Below, piece by piece: positions 25,234 through 34,677 of a stretch of DNA of 64,000 bases. The stretch is from assembly GCF_014385105.1 (NCBI RefSeq), contig NZ_JACRTE010000001.1:62001-126000 (forward strand), written 5' to 3'. Both the position numbers and the translations under genes were made by a program. Origin of the DNA: Qingrenia yutianensis. GTDB taxonomy: Bacteria; Bacillota; Clostridia; UMGS1810. The notes under the pieces were generated by a model that had not been told where the DNA came from, made no database searches, and was given only the letters and a program-made list of their open reading frames with translations. How positions within the stretch are numbered: the stretch's first letter is position 1; the number at the start of each line of letters is the position of its first letter.

Positions 25234-25262
25234 TTGAAATTTTGTTTGAAAAATACTAAAAT
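25234..25262 (+). promoter_or_regulatory. Sigma-A promoter of the DUF1015 gene
   Basis: TTGAAA (25234-25239) and TAAAAT (25257-25262), spacer 17 bp, 42 bases before the start codon and back to back with the rnr promoter. Confidence 0.65.
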
Positions 25263-25304
25263 AGATACATAAATGTGCAAAAAACATATGAAAGGACGAT
25301 AAAA

Positions 25305-26543
25305 ATGTCTGTTTTTGATAAAGCAAAAATTATACTTCCCAAAAACTGCGATATGGAAAAATGGAGCGTTGTGGCGTGCGACCAGTACACCTCCGAACCG
25401 CAGTATTGGGAAAGCGTGAAAAAAACCGTGGGAAATGCACCGTCTGTGCTCAATATGATTTTTCCCGAAATTTATTTAAATGACGGTGATGCGGACGAGC
25501 GTACGGCAAAAATCAATGATGCGATGAAAAAATGTCTTGAAAACGGCAACGTTTACGAAACCGAGCCGTGTCTTATTTATGTTGAGCGCACGCTTGAAAA
25601 CGGCAGTGTGCGAAAGGGAATTGTCGGTGTTATCGACCTTGAAGAATACGATTTTAACGTCGGCTCGCAAAGCAAAATCCGCGCGACGGAAGGCACTGTT
25701 CTGGAAAGAATTCCGCCCCGTGTAAAGGTTAGATGCGATGCGCTTTTGGAATTTCCGCACGTTATGCTCTTAATTGACGACGATAAAAAAGAAATTATCG
25801 AAAAAATCGACAAATCGGCACTCGAGCCGATTTACAATTTTTCGCTTATGGAAAATTCGGGCAGAATAAAGGGATATAAAATCACCGACACGGACGAAAT
25901 CCTTGAAAAACTTGAAAAACTCGGCGATAAGAAAGCATTTGAAGAAAAATATTCGGTGAGCGGAAAAGGCGTTTTGCAGTATGCTGTGGGCGACGGAAAC
26001 CATTCGCTCGCGACTGCGAAAACCTGCTATGAAAACGAAAAGGCAAAAATAGGGGATGAGGCGAAAAATCTTCCCTTGCGTTATGCGCTTGTCGAGGTTG
26101 TAAATCTTCACGACGAGTCGCTTGTTTTTGAGCCTATTCACCGCGTTGTTTTCGGTGTTGACGAAGAAAAATTCGTAAATGCGCTTGCGGAAAAATACCA
26201 AATCGAAAAAGCGGACAAGGGCGATTTTGAAATTGTGTCAAACGGCACAAAAACCGCATATGTTATAAAAAATCCCGATTTTAATCTTACTGTCGGCTGT
26301 ATTCAAAGCTTTATCGACGGATATTTGAAAGAAAACGGCGGAAGTGTGGATTATATTCACGGCGCGTCTGTTGCGGAAAAGCTTGCCGAAGAAAAAGGAA
26401 ATGCCGGCATACTTTTAAACGCTATGCAAAAGAGCGATTTGTTTAAAACCGTCATTCTCGACGGCGCATTGCCGAGGAAAACTTTTTCTATGGGCGAGGC
26501 GTGCGACAAGCGTTTTTATCTTGAAGGACGAAAAATCAGATAA
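25305..26543 (+). CDS. DUF1015 family protein, next to serine synthesis genes
   Basis: A 412-residue cytoplasmic protein. It opens with the family signature KIILPKNCDMEKWSVVACDQYTSEPQYWE and carries GDGNHSLATAK near residue 229, which corresponds to the family's conserved DG-H-H motif. The biochemical role of DUF1015 is not established to my knowledge. Members often sit beside serC and serA, as here (serC begins 140 bases downstream), so a role in serine or phosphoserine metabolism is a fair inference. ATG 25305 is chosen because AAAGGACG precedes it; an in-frame upstream start at 25275 lacks a good site. serC has its own promoter. Confidence 0.85.
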   Translation: MSVFDKAKIILPKNCDMEKWSVVACDQYTSEPQYWESVKKTVGNAPSVLNMIFPEIYLNDGDADERTAKINDAMKKCLENGNVYETEPCLIYVERTLENGSVRKGIVGVIDLEEYDFNVGSQSKIRATEGTVLERIPPRVKVRCDALLEFPHVMLLIDDDKKEIIEKIDKSALEPIYNFSLMENSGRIKGYKITDTDEILEKLEKLGDKKAFEEKYSVSGKGVLQYAVGDGNHSLATAKTCYENEKAKIGDEAKNLPLRYALVEVVNLHDESLVFEPIHRVVFGVDEEKFVNALAEKYQIEKADKGDFEIVSNGTKTAYVIKNPDFNLTVGCIQSFIDGYLKENGGSVDYIHGASVAEKLAEEKGNAGILLNAMQKSDLFKTVILDGALPRKTFSMGEACDKRFYLEGRKIR

Positions 26544-26580
26544 ATTTTTAATAATAATTCATTTTTGTGGCTTTTAGCCA

Positions 26581-26609
26581 TTGACTATTATTAAAAAATG
26601 TTATATAAT
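26581..26609 (+). promoter_or_regulatory. Strong sigma-A promoter of serC-serA
   Basis: TTGACT (26581-26586) and TATAAT (26604-26609), spacer 17 bp. The transcript should start near 26616. Confidence 0.85.
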
Positions 26610-26632
26610 AAACGATAATTGTTAATATAAAA

Positions 26633-26653
26633 TCCGCATAACCATTATGCGGA
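26633..26653 (+). other. Hairpin in the serC 5' leader
   Basis: Perfect 9-bp stem (26633-26641 with 26645-26653), loop CCA, in the 68-base leader. No strong T run follows, so it is more likely an mRNA stabiliser or protein-binding hairpin than a terminator. Confidence 0.4.
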
Positions 26654-26683
26654 AAATTTAAAATGTTATTGGAGGAATTTTAA

Positions 26684-27763
26684 GTGAACAGAGTTTATAA
26701 CTTTTCAGCAGGTCCGTCGTGTTTGCCGCTCGAGGCGCTCGAAAAAGCACAGAAAGAATTGATTTCGTACGGCAGTTCGGGTATGTCGGTTATGGAGATG
26801 AGTCACCGTTCCTCCGATTTTCAGAATATTATTGATAACTGCGAGGCGCTTTTGAGAAAGCTTTTAAACATCGGTGACAACTACAAAGTTTTGTTTTTGC
26901 AGGGCGGTGCGTCAACACAGTTTGCAATGGTGCCGTTAAACCTTTACAAAAACAAAAAAACAGATTATGTTTTGACGGGCGTATGGTCGAAAAAAGCTGC
27001 TAAAGAGGCAGGCAGATACGGCGATGTTAACGTTGTTGCTTCGTCCGAGGACAAAACATTCTCGTACATTCCGGAACTTTCGGCGGATATGTTCTCGAAA
27101 GACGCGGATTATGTTCATATCACGCATAACAACACCATTTACGGCACAAGATACACAACACTTCCCGACGTCGGAAACGTTCCGCTTGTTGCGGATATGT
27201 CGTCGTCAATTTTGAGCCAGGAGATTGATGTTAACAAGTTTGGCATCATCTACGCAGGCGCGCAGAAAAATATGGCGCCGGCAGGTCTTACCGTTGCAAT
27301 CGTCAGGGAAGATTTAATCGGCAATGCGCTTGACATCACCCCGACAATGCTCAACTACCAAACACACGCCGACAACGGTTCGATGTTCAATACACCCCCG
27401 ACATTTGCAATTTATATGTGCTCTCTCGTTTGCGAATGGCTCGACAAACTCGGCGGAATTAAAGAAATTCAGAAAGTTAACGAATATAAAGCAGGTCTTT
27501 TGTATGACTTCCTCGACAGTTCTTCAATGTTTAAAGGCACGGTTGAGAAGAAAGACCGCTCGCTTATGAACGTTCCGTTTGTAACGGACAGCGACGAGCT
27601 TAACGCAAAATTCATAAAGGAAGCAAAAGAAAACGGTCTTGTAAACCTTAAAGGACACCGTTCGGTAGGCGGTATGCGTGCAAGCATATACAACGCTATG
27701 CCTGTTGACGGCGTTAAAAAGCTTGTTGAATTTATGAAGAAATTTGAAACGGAAAACAAATAA
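26684..27763 (+). CDS. serC: Phosphoserine aminotransferase
   Basis: A 359-residue PLP enzyme of normal length starting with GTG after TTGGAGGAATTTTAA. It opens YNFSAGPSCLPLEAL, the SerC signature. The PLP lysine is in YAGAQKNMAPAGLT near residue 195, and GHRSVGGMRASIYNAM is near 325. It converts 3-phosphohydroxypyruvate and glutamate to phosphoserine and 2-oxoglutarate. serA follows after 15 bases. No serB is found in the operon or window, so phosphoserine phosphatase must be elsewhere or supplied by another protein. Confidence 0.97.
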   Translation: MNRVYNFSAGPSCLPLEALEKAQKELISYGSSGMSVMEMSHRSSDFQNIIDNCEALLRKLLNIGDNYKVLFLQGGASTQFAMVPLNLYKNKKTDYVLTGVWSKKAAKEAGRYGDVNVVASSEDKTFSYIPELSADMFSKDADYVHITHNNTIYGTRYTTLPDVGNVPLVADMSSSILSQEIDVNKFGIIYAGAQKNMAPAGLTVAIVREDLIGNALDITPTMLNYQTHADNGSMFNTPPTFAIYMCSLVCEWLDKLGGIKEIQKVNEYKAGLLYDFLDSSSMFKGTVEKKDRSLMNVPFVTDSDELNAKFIKEAKENGLVNLKGHRSVGGMRASIYNAMPVDGVKKLVEFMKKFETENK

Positions 27764-27778
27764 TTCGGAGGTAAAATT

Positions 27779-28942
27779 ATGGAAATTTTAACTTTAAATA
27801 AAATTGCCGCCTGCGGACTTGACCTTCTCGACAAAAACGTTTTTAACGTTTCGGACGACGCGAAAGACCCCGACGGTATAATCTTAAGAAGCTTTAATAT
27901 GCACGACAGCGTGCTCGGCGACAACCTTAAGGCAATCGCAAGAGCAGGCGCCGGCACAAACAATATTCCCATTGACAAATGCACCGAAAAAGGAATTGTT
28001 GTTTTCAACACTCCCGGCGCAAACGCAAACGCGGTTAAAGAGCTTGTGCTTGCAGGTCTTTTCCTCTCGTCGCGAAAAATCGCGCAGAGTATGGAATGGG
28101 CAAAAACCTTAAAAGGCGAGGGCGAAAACGTCGGCAAGCTTGTTGAAAAAGGCAAAAGCAATTTTGTCGGTCCCGAAATCGAGGGCAAAAAGCTTGGTAT
28201 AATCGGTCTGGGAGCAATCGGCGTTATGGTTGCAAATGCGGCTTATCACCTCGGTATGGACGTTATAGGTTACGACCCGTACATCTCGGTTGACGCGGCC
28301 TGGGGACTTTCAAGACACGTTAAAAAAGCCGACAACGTTAAAGATTTGGTGGCAGAGTGCGACTACATAACTCTCCACGTTCCGCTTAACGATTCCACAA
28401 AAGGTATGATTGGCAAAGACCTTTTTGCGATTATGAAAAAAGGCGCGAGAATACTTAACTTTGCGCGCGGCGGTCTTGTTGAAGAGGAGGCACTCAAAGA
28501 GGCTCTGAAAGACGGAACTGTTGCGGCATATGTTACAGATTTCCCGAATGACAACATTTTAGGACTTGAAAATGTTGTTTGTATTCCGCATCTCGGCGCG
28601 TCAACACCCGAGTCGGAGGATAACTGCGCTAAAATGGCGAGCGTTGAAATTCAGGATTATCTCTGCGAGGGAAACATTGTAAATTCGGTTAACTTCCCGA
28701 ACTGCTCGCTTCCCAGAGAGGGCAAAACGAGAATTGCAATCGCGCACAAAAACGTTCCCAACTGCGTAAGCAATTTCACAAAGCTTTGCTCGAAAGATAA
28801 TTTCAACATTGCAAATATGATTAACAAAAGCCGTAAAGATTTGGCTTACACGATTATCGACCTTGACAATGATGTTGACGCTTCAATCGCAAAGGAATTT
28901 GAGGCGCTCGAAAACGTTATGAAAGTAAGAATTATAAAATAA
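27779..28942 (+). CDS. serA: D-3-phosphoglycerate dehydrogenase
   Basis: A 387-residue D-2-hydroxyacid dehydrogenase. The NAD-binding Rossmann motif is GIIGLGAIGVMVANAAYHLG near residue 140. Catalytic residues are in NFARGGLVEE (Arg), VAAYVTDFPN (acidic) and CIPHLGASTPES (His). A short C-terminal ACT-like region (residues 317-387, ending VMKVRIIK) suggests possible serine feedback control. It makes 3-phosphohydroxypyruvate from 3-phosphoglycerate, the first step of serine synthesis. It is cotranscribed with serC, and a DUF4867 gene follows after 27 bases. Confidence 0.96.
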   Translation: MEILTLNKIAACGLDLLDKNVFNVSDDAKDPDGIILRSFNMHDSVLGDNLKAIARAGAGTNNIPIDKCTEKGIVVFNTPGANANAVKELVLAGLFLSSRKIAQSMEWAKTLKGEGENVGKLVEKGKSNFVGPEIEGKKLGIIGLGAIGVMVANAAYHLGMDVIGYDPYISVDAAWGLSRHVKKADNVKDLVAECDYITLHVPLNDSTKGMIGKDLFAIMKKGARILNFARGGLVEEEALKEALKDGTVAAYVTDFPNDNILGLENVVCIPHLGASTPESEDNCAKMASVEIQDYLCEGNIVNSVNFPNCSLPREGKTRIAIAHKNVPNCVSNFTKLCSKDNFNIANMINKSRKDLAYTIIDLDNDVDASIAKEFEALENVMKVRIIK

Positions 28943-28969
28943 TTTACTTAATATTTTAAGGAGAAAGCT

Positions 28970-29620
28970 ATGCTTAACACTTTAAAGGAAAAGAATAAAA
29001 ATATTGAATTTTTTACTGTAAATGACCCCGAATTTGCAAAATACGGCAGAGTTATAAAAGGTTTTGACGTTTCGGAAATTATTGCGGAATGTGAAAAAAT
29101 GCCGTATCCGGACGAGGGCTCTAAATACGAAGCTGGCGTTGCAAGCCTTGAAAACCTTGCAATCGCGGAGAAAATCAAAAACGAAGTATACGGCGAGCTG
29201 GACACGCAAATCGGCGCGTGCTACGGTCACAGTACTACGCTCAACGGTCTTGAATTTCACAAAGGCTCCGAGGTTAACATTGCGGTTACCGATTTTGTGC
29301 TTATTCTCGGCACAATCTTTGAAATGAAAGACGGTAAATTCAATTCTGCTGACGCAAAAGCGTTTTACGTTAAAAAAGGCGAAATGATTGAGGTTTATGC
29401 GTCAACTCTCCATTTCTGCCCGTGTCAGGTGAGCGATGACGGTTTCTTCTGCGTTGTGGGACTTCCCAAAGGCACAAATCTTCCGCTCGACGGAAAGTAT
29501 GATGACAAGCTTTTGTTCAGAAAGAATAAATGGCTTATCGCGCACGAGGACAACAAAGCGCTTATCGAGCGCGGAGTTGCAAGCGGAATTTACGGCGAGA
29601 ATTACACAATAAAATATTAA
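28970..29620 (+). CDS. DUF4867 family protein (cupin-like)
   Basis: A 216-residue soluble protein. It contains HKGSEVNIAVTDFVLILG near residue 93 and a later AKAFYVKKGEMIEVYASTLHFCPCQV stretch (residues 128-153), a layout like a cupin-type beta barrel with conserved His and Glu. The family is found next to carbohydrate genes in Firmicutes and its activity is not established. It comes 27 bases after serA with AAGGAGAAAGCT before its ATG, and a strong terminator follows, so it is the last gene of the serine operon. The link to serine metabolism is by position only. Confidence 0.75.
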   Translation: MLNTLKEKNKNIEFFTVNDPEFAKYGRVIKGFDVSEIIAECEKMPYPDEGSKYEAGVASLENLAIAEKIKNEVYGELDTQIGACYGHSTTLNGLEFHKGSEVNIAVTDFVLILGTIFEMKDGKFNSADAKAFYVKKGEMIEVYASTLHFCPCQVSDDGFFCVVGLPKGTNLPLDGKYDDKLLFRKNKWLIAHEDNKALIERGVASGIYGENYTIKY

Positions 29621-29626
29621 AACAAG

Positions 29627-29660
29627 AACCTCCGAAATGAACTGTTTCGGAGGTTTTTTG
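29627..29660 (+). terminator. Rho-independent terminator of the ser operon
   Basis: 11-bp perfect stem (29627-29637 with 29645-29655), 7-base loop, T run. Confidence 0.9.
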
Positions 29661-29688
29661 AAAATTTTATAAAATTTTATTAAAAACG

Positions 29689-29717
29689 TTGTAAAATGAG
29701 GAAAAATGTATTAAAAT
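29689..29717 (+). promoter_or_regulatory. Sigma-A promoter of the esterase gene
   Basis: TTGTAA (29689-29694) and TAAAAT (29712-29717), spacer 17 bp. Confidence 0.55.
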
Positions 29718-29755
29718 AGTCTTATGCTATCAACAAGGGAGGAAAAATTATAAAA

Positions 29756-30430
29756 ATGAATTTTAAAGACTGTGTTTACAAAAAAGACGACTTTTCGATG
29801 AATTATAAGGTTTTTTACAATGAAAACAACGATAATTTACCGCTGATTGTGTATCTCCACGGCGCAGGCGAGCGCGGAGAAAACGTTTCGCACCTGTACC
29901 GTCACGGAATACCGAAGCTTATAAACGAGGGCAGAGAAATCCCTGCCGTGGTGCTTGCACCGCAGTGTCCGGCACTTTGCGTGTGGGACAATATTGTTGA
30001 CAAAGTGAAATCGCTGATTGACAGTGTTGTAAAAGAATTTAACATAAAAAACGACCGCATTTGCATAACCGGTTCGAGTATGGGCGGTTTCGGAACGTGG
30101 TCGATGGGACTTACATATCCGTCGTTTTTTGCCGGTATTGCGCCCGTTGCCGGCGGAGGTATGTCGTGGAGATGTGCAAAGCTTGCAAAAACGCCCGTTT
30201 TTGCAGTGCACGGCAGTGCGGACGATACTGTACCGTTTACATATTCCAAACTTATGGCAGACGCCGTTAATGCAAACGGCGGAAACGCACGTCTTTTAAA
30301 GCTTGACGGTTTGGGACACAACGACGGCATAGATTTTGCGTACAGAAATACCGAAATTATTGATTGGCTGTTAAATATGCGCAGAAACAATTTTGACTAT
30401 GTTCCCGAAATCTGTGAGGAAATGTTTTAA
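29756..30430 (+). CDS. Alpha/beta hydrolase, esterase/peptidase S9-like
   Basis: A 224-residue cytoplasmic serine hydrolase with no signal peptide. The oxyanion region is LPLIVYLHGAGERGENV near residue 28. The nucleophile elbow is ITGSSMGGFGTWSM near residue 105 (GxSxG). The catalytic Asp is in VHGSADDTVPF near 155 and the His in LDGLGHNDG near 185. This is the compact dienelactone-hydrolase or phospholipase/carboxylesterase-like group often associated with carbohydrate-ester removal. The substrate is unknown. It has its own promoter; the next gene begins 51 bases after the stop. Confidence 0.88.
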   Translation: MNFKDCVYKKDDFSMNYKVFYNENNDNLPLIVYLHGAGERGENVSHLYRHGIPKLINEGREIPAVVLAPQCPALCVWDNIVDKVKSLIDSVVKEFNIKNDRICITGSSMGGFGTWSMGLTYPSFFAGIAPVAGGGMSWRCAKLAKTPVFAVHGSADDTVPFTYSKLMADAVNANGGNARLLKLDGLGHNDGIDFAYRNTEIIDWLLNMRRNNFDYVPEICEEMF

Positions 30431-30481
30431 CAGGAATTTGAAACGTGCAGTTGGTTTATAATAATACAAAAAGGTTGTGAT

Positions 30482-31411
30482 TTGGTGAAAAAAAGAGATA
30501 AAACCAAGGCTAAAAAACAGATAAAATGGGGCAAAGTTACCGCGGTAAACAAGCGCAGTGTCGCGATTTACGTTGTTTTGCGTTTTCTTGTAACCGCGCT
30601 GATGATTGTTCAGCTTATCAGGGGCAATTATGACAATGTTTTCTTATGCCTTTTGACGCTGGTTCTGTTTTTCATACCGGCGATTTTGGACAGAGGTTTT
30701 AACATAAAGCTTCCGACTGCGCTTGAAATCGTAATTATAGTTTTCATTTTCAGTGCGGAAATCCTGGGCGAAATGCAGAATTTTTATTCGCATTTTAAAA
30801 ACTGGGACACAATTCTGCACACGGTAAACGGCTTTTTGATGGCGGCAATCGGCTTTGCAATGGTGGATATTTTAAACCAAAGCCCGAGAATACATCTCAC
30901 AATGTCACCCGTTTTTGTGGCATTTGTGGCGTTTTGCTTTTCTATGACAATCGGAATAATATGGGAATTTTTTGAGTTTTCTATGGACAGATTCTTCCTG
31001 TACGATATGCAGAAAGACTTTATCGTGCAGAATTTCGCATCATCAATTCTCAATCCCGAACATCTTAACAAACCCGTCGTGCTTGAAAATATATCCAAAA
31101 CGGTGATTTATTATGCAAAAGACGGCAAAAATCTTACCGAAACGGTGAACGGCGGATATGTTGACATCGGCATTATCGACACAATGAAAGATTTGTTTGT
31201 CAACTTTATCGGCGCGGCGGTGTTTTCCACTATCGGTGCGTTTTATGTTAAATCGCGCGGAAAATCGAAGGTTGCGCAAAGTTTTATTCCGTATTTCGGT
31301 GATGGCGAAAGCGCGGCAAATGTTAAGGATTTAAAGAAAAATTATACCGAAGGTAACGGCGAAACGGGACTTTTCGAGGGCAGCCTTGCAAGTAAAGATA
31401 AGAACGAATAA
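30482..31411 (+). CDS. Integral membrane protein, DUF2238/YjdF-like
   Basis: A 309-residue protein with a very basic first 25 residues and about six membrane segments between residues 25 and 170, plus one near 245-265. Between them lies a soluble outside stretch (residues 175-240). The HTVNGFLMAAIGFAMVD segment and the IIWEFFEF motif match what I recall of the DUF2238/YjdF group, whose function is unknown. TTG 30482 is used; the adjacent GTG 30485 is equally possible. The P-type ATPase gene begins 23 bases later, so the two may be cotranscribed. Confidence 0.6.
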   Translation: MVKKRDKTKAKKQIKWGKVTAVNKRSVAIYVVLRFLVTALMIVQLIRGNYDNVFLCLLTLVLFFIPAILDRGFNIKLPTALEIVIIVFIFSAEILGEMQNFYSHFKNWDTILHTVNGFLMAAIGFAMVDILNQSPRIHLTMSPVFVAFVAFCFSMTIGIIWEFFEFSMDRFFLYDMQKDFIVQNFASSILNPEHLNKPVVLENISKTVIYYAKDGKNLTETVNGGYVDIGIIDTMKDLFVNFIGAAVFSTIGAFYVKSRGKSKVAQSFIPYFGDGESAANVKDLKKNYTEGNGETGLFEGSLASKDKNE

Positions 31412-31434
31412 AATTTTATTCAGAGGATAAAAAA

Positions 31435-33819
31435 TTGGAAACACAAATATATCATAAAAACAGAATATTTGCCGACGAAAAAACGGGGCTTACGACCGAA
31501 CAGGCGCTTGTTAGAAAAGCGGCAGGTCTTTACAACGAGCAGGTGAAAGGCGCGGAAAAGACCGCCGCCGAGATTATAAAATCAAACGTATTTACATATT
31601 TCAACCTTGTGTTTTTTGTTCTCGCGCTGTGCGTTGCGCTTGTCGGCTCGTATAATGATTTGACGTTTTTTCCTGTTATCGTAATTAACACGGTGATAGG
31701 AATTTATCAGGAAATCCGCTCAAAAAAAACGCTTGAAAAACTGACTATTCTGTCCGCACCCAAGGCAACGGTCGTGCGTGACGGCAAGGAGTGCGAGGTC
31801 GCGGTGTCAAGCCTTGTGCGCGACGATATTGTCGTATTCTCGGCAGGAAGTCAAATTTGCGCCGACGCAACCGTTATATCGGGAACTGCGTCGCTCAACG
31901 AGGCACTCGTTACCGGTGAAAATATCGAAATTAAAAAGGAAATAGGCTCGTCGCTTTTGTCGGGCAGTTTTGTTGTGTCGGGAAAAGTTTACGCGCGTCT
32001 TGACAACGTGGGCAAAAATTCATTTGTGTCGCGCCTTACTCTTGAGGCGAAAAAGAAAAACAACAATAAAAAATCGGAAATGATGAACGCGCTTGACAAT
32101 CTTGTAAAATGGATTGGAATTTTAATAATTCCGATTGGATTTTTAATGCTTTTCAATCAGATTTGCATTTTGCATACCGACTATAAAACCGCGGTTGTTT
32201 CAACCGTCGGCGCGCTTGTCGGAATGATCCCCGAGGGACTTTATCTTCTCACTACCGCCGCACTGGTTGTGAGCGTTATGCGCCTCGCAAAGCGCAAAAC
32301 TCTGGTGCACGAAATGGGTTGCATCGAGGCGCTTGCGAGGGTTAACGTTTTGTGTGTTGACAAAACGGGCACAATAACCGAGGATAAAATGGAATTTTCG
32401 GATTTGTGCGTGCTTGACGAGGACACGGGCAGAGAGAAAACAGAAAAAATACTTTGCGATTTCTGCAATGCTGCGGACGGTGACAATGCCACGATAAACA
32501 CGCTCAAAGAGCATTTTGAAGGGGCGGACGGACTTGGAAAAAAAGCAGAAAAGGTGTTTGCGTTTTCGTCCGAGAAAAAGTACAGTGCGGTTAATTTTGA
32601 CGATAAAACAAGCTATATTCTCGGCGCGCCCGAGATTATTATGGGTGACAATTATTCCGCACTTGCGGAAAAAATAAACGAATATCACGGAAGCCGTGTT
32701 CTGCTTTTCGCCGAGCATTTGGGTGAGTTTGACGGCGAAAATATCACCGATGAGATTGTTCCGCTGTCGCTTGTTGTGATTTCAAACAAAATAAGAAAAA
32801 ACGCACCCGATACGTTTAGATTTTTTAAATCACAGGGTGTAAAAATAAAAGTTATTTCAGGCGATAATCCCAAAACCGTGTCGGAGGTTGCGAAAAGCGC
32901 AGGTATTGACGGCGCGGAGGATTACGTTGACTCGCGTGAACTTGAGAACGACGCGGATTTTGCAAGCGCGGTGAGCCTTTACACGGTTTTCGGACGCGTT
33001 ACGCCCGAGAAAAAGCGCAGGCTTATAATTGCGCTGAAAGAAAACGGCAACACCGTTGCAATGACGGGCGACGGCGTGAATGACGTTCTTGCACTCAAAG
33101 AGGCGGATTGCAGTATTGCTATGGCGTCGGGCAGTGACGTTGCGTCGCAGGTGTCACAGCTTGTGCTTTTAAATTCCGATTTCGGCGCGCTTCCGAGCGT
33201 GGTGAAAGAGGGAAGAAGAGTTATAAACAATATCGAACGCACGGCGGCGCTGTTTTTGGTAAAAAACATTTTTTCGTTTTTCTTCGCGTTGATTTCGATA
33301 ATTTTTGCGATAAATTATCCCGTTATGCCGTCACAGCTCACGCTTGTGAGCACCACGACAATCGGCATTCCGGCATTTTTCCTTGCGCTTTTGCCGAACA
33401 ACGACCTTGTTAAAGGAAAGTTTATGCGAAATGTCATATATAAGGCTTTTCCCGCGGGATTTACAAACATATTTCTCGTGTCTTACCTTTGTATTCTCGC
33501 CGGATATGCAAATATCGGTTTTGACGAAATGTCGTCAATGGTGACAATCGTTCTGGGCGTTGTGGGGCTTACAATGCTTTACCGCGTGTGCAAGCCGTTC
33601 AACAAATTCAGAAAAATACTTTGGGGCGCAATGGTTACGGCGTTTTTTGCCGCGGCATTGCTTTTCCCGAAAATGTTCACGCTTTCGCCTCTGTCGGTTT
33701 ACGAGGTGCTTTTGCTGATTTTGTTTGTCGCGCTTGTTCAGCCGTTTATGTATTTGGTTGTAAATATTCTTGAATTTTTCGAGAAGAAGTTAAAAAAAGC
33801 AAAGTCCAAAAAAGCATAA
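31435..33819 (+). CDS. Cation-transporting P-type ATPase (CtpE-like)
   Basis: A 794-residue P-type ATPase. The actuator domain has the TGE motif in ALVTGENIEIKKE near residue 160. The phosphorylation site is CVDKTGTIT near residue 308, preceded by GMIPEGLYLLTT, a feature of the CtpE/Exp7 subgroup. The hinge is MTGDGVNDVLALKEADCSIAMA near 545. About ten membrane segments are predicted. There is no N-terminal heavy-metal domain or CPC motif, so copper or cadmium export is unlikely; calcium or magnesium is more likely by analogy with CtpE. The start is TTG after AGAGGATAAAAAA. Confidence 0.92.
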   Translation: METQIYHKNRIFADEKTGLTTEQALVRKAAGLYNEQVKGAEKTAAEIIKSNVFTYFNLVFFVLALCVALVGSYNDLTFFPVIVINTVIGIYQEIRSKKTLEKLTILSAPKATVVRDGKECEVAVSSLVRDDIVVFSAGSQICADATVISGTASLNEALVTGENIEIKKEIGSSLLSGSFVVSGKVYARLDNVGKNSFVSRLTLEAKKKNNNKKSEMMNALDNLVKWIGILIIPIGFLMLFNQICILHTDYKTAVVSTVGALVGMIPEGLYLLTTAALVVSVMRLAKRKTLVHEMGCIEALARVNVLCVDKTGTITEDKMEFSDLCVLDEDTGREKTEKILCDFCNAADGDNATINTLKEHFEGADGLGKKAEKVFAFSSEKKYSAVNFDDKTSYILGAPEIIMGDNYSALAEKINEYHGSRVLLFAEHLGEFDGENITDEIVPLSLVVISNKIRKNAPDTFRFFKSQGVKIKVISGDNPKTVSEVAKSAGIDGAEDYVDSRELENDADFASAVSLYTVFGRVTPEKKRRLIIALKENGNTVAMTGDGVNDVLALKEADCSIAMASGSDVASQVSQLVLLNSDFGALPSVVKEGRRVINNIERTAALFLVKNIFSFFFALISIIFAINYPVMPSQLTLVSTTTIGIPAFFLALLPNNDLVKGKFMRNVIYKAFPAGFTNIFLVSYLCILAGYANIGFDEMSSMVTIVLGVVGLTMLYRVCKPFNKFRKILWGAMVTAFFAAALLFPKMFTLSPLSVYEVLLLILFVALVQPFMYLVVNILEFFEKKLKKAKSKKA

Positions 33820-33834
33820 TTTGAGAAAAAGGTA

Positions 33835-33863
33835 TTGAAAGTGCAGAAATTTTATGTTATAAT
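33835..33863 (+). promoter_or_regulatory. Sigma-A promoter of the AraC regulator gene at 33913
   Basis: TTGAAA (33835-33840) and TATAAT (33858-33863), spacer 17 bp. Confidence 0.75.
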
Positions 33864-33912
33864 ATAACTAAATTATGAAAATGTAAAAAATGCACATAAA
33901 GGAGGTGGAAAA

Positions 33913-34677
33913 TTGGAAAAGGTGTTTTTTAACAAGGGTTATACCGACATAAATCCCTTGCAGTTCGGGTTTCAGAAGTGTCCTCCGTCGCATACTTGGG
34001 GACCGCATATAAGAGAATATTATCTTATTCACTATGTTGTTTCGGGCAAGGGCAGATTTATGAAAAAAGGCTTTGACGCCGAGGTTACGCCCGGTTACGC
34101 GTTTCTTATAAAGCCTAATGAGGTGTGCACCTACCGCGCAGACGAAAAAGACCCGTGGGAATACATATGGATAGGTTTTGACGGAAAAGTTGCAGAAAAG
34201 CTTGACGGACTTAAAGACTGCGTGTTTAAAGTTGACGGAAAAATATTTACCGATATGGTAAAATCGGACAGGCTTAAAAACACACGCGAGGAATATCTCA
34301 CGGCAAAAATTTTCCTTTTGATTTCCAACCTTTTTGAGGGCGAAAACCACAAAAAAGAGCTTGTGGAGCATTTAGCCGGATATATCGAGGAAAACTATTT
34401 TTCGCGCCTTTATGTCAGCGAGCTTGCAAAGATGGTGAGCCTAGACCAAAGGTATCTTACGCGTCTTTTCAAAGCGAAAAAGGGCATAAGCCTTCAGCAG
34501 TATATAATCGACACAAAAATGAAAAAAGCTGCGATACTCATAAAAGATTTTTCGGTTGCGGATACCGCCAAAATGGTAGGCTACGACGACGTTTTCAATT
34601 TTTCCAAGATGTTCAAAAAGAACATAGGAGTTTCACCGTTGAAGTATAAAAAGGAATTCAAGGAGATTGGCGAATGA
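33913..34677 (+). CDS. AraC-family transcriptional regulator
   Basis: A 254-residue regulator. The N-terminal half is a cupin ligand-binding domain (REYYLIHYVVSGKGRF, then GYAFLIKPNEVCTYRAD). The C-terminal 100 residues hold two helix-turn-helix units: YVSELAKMVSLDQRYLTRLFKA near 175 and DTAKMVGYDDVFNFSKMFKK near 220, ending GVSPLKYKKEF. Members usually activate sugar-use genes on ligand binding. TTG 33913 follows AAAGGAGGTGGAAAA, a very strong site. Its stop overlaps the mtnN start by 4 bases (ATGA), an unusual partner for this family. The ligand is unknown. Confidence 0.93.
   Translation: MEKVFFNKGYTDINPLQFGFQKCPPSHTWGPHIREYYLIHYVVSGKGRFMKKGFDAEVTPGYAFLIKPNEVCTYRADEKDPWEYIWIGFDGKVAEKLDGLKDCVFKVDGKIFTDMVKSDRLKNTREEYLTAKIFLLISNLFEGENHKKELVEHLAGYIEENYFSRLYVSELAKMVSLDQRYLTRLFKAKKGISLQQYIIDTKMKKAAILIKDFSVADTAKMVGYDDVFNFSKMFKKNIGVSPLKYKKEFKEIGE

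Noticed and set aside
25132..25326. N-terminal extension of rnr by 65 residues
   Set aside because: It crosses the rnr promoter and the divergent DUF1015 start, and reads as Phe/Leu-rich noise; ATG 25131 fits the family.
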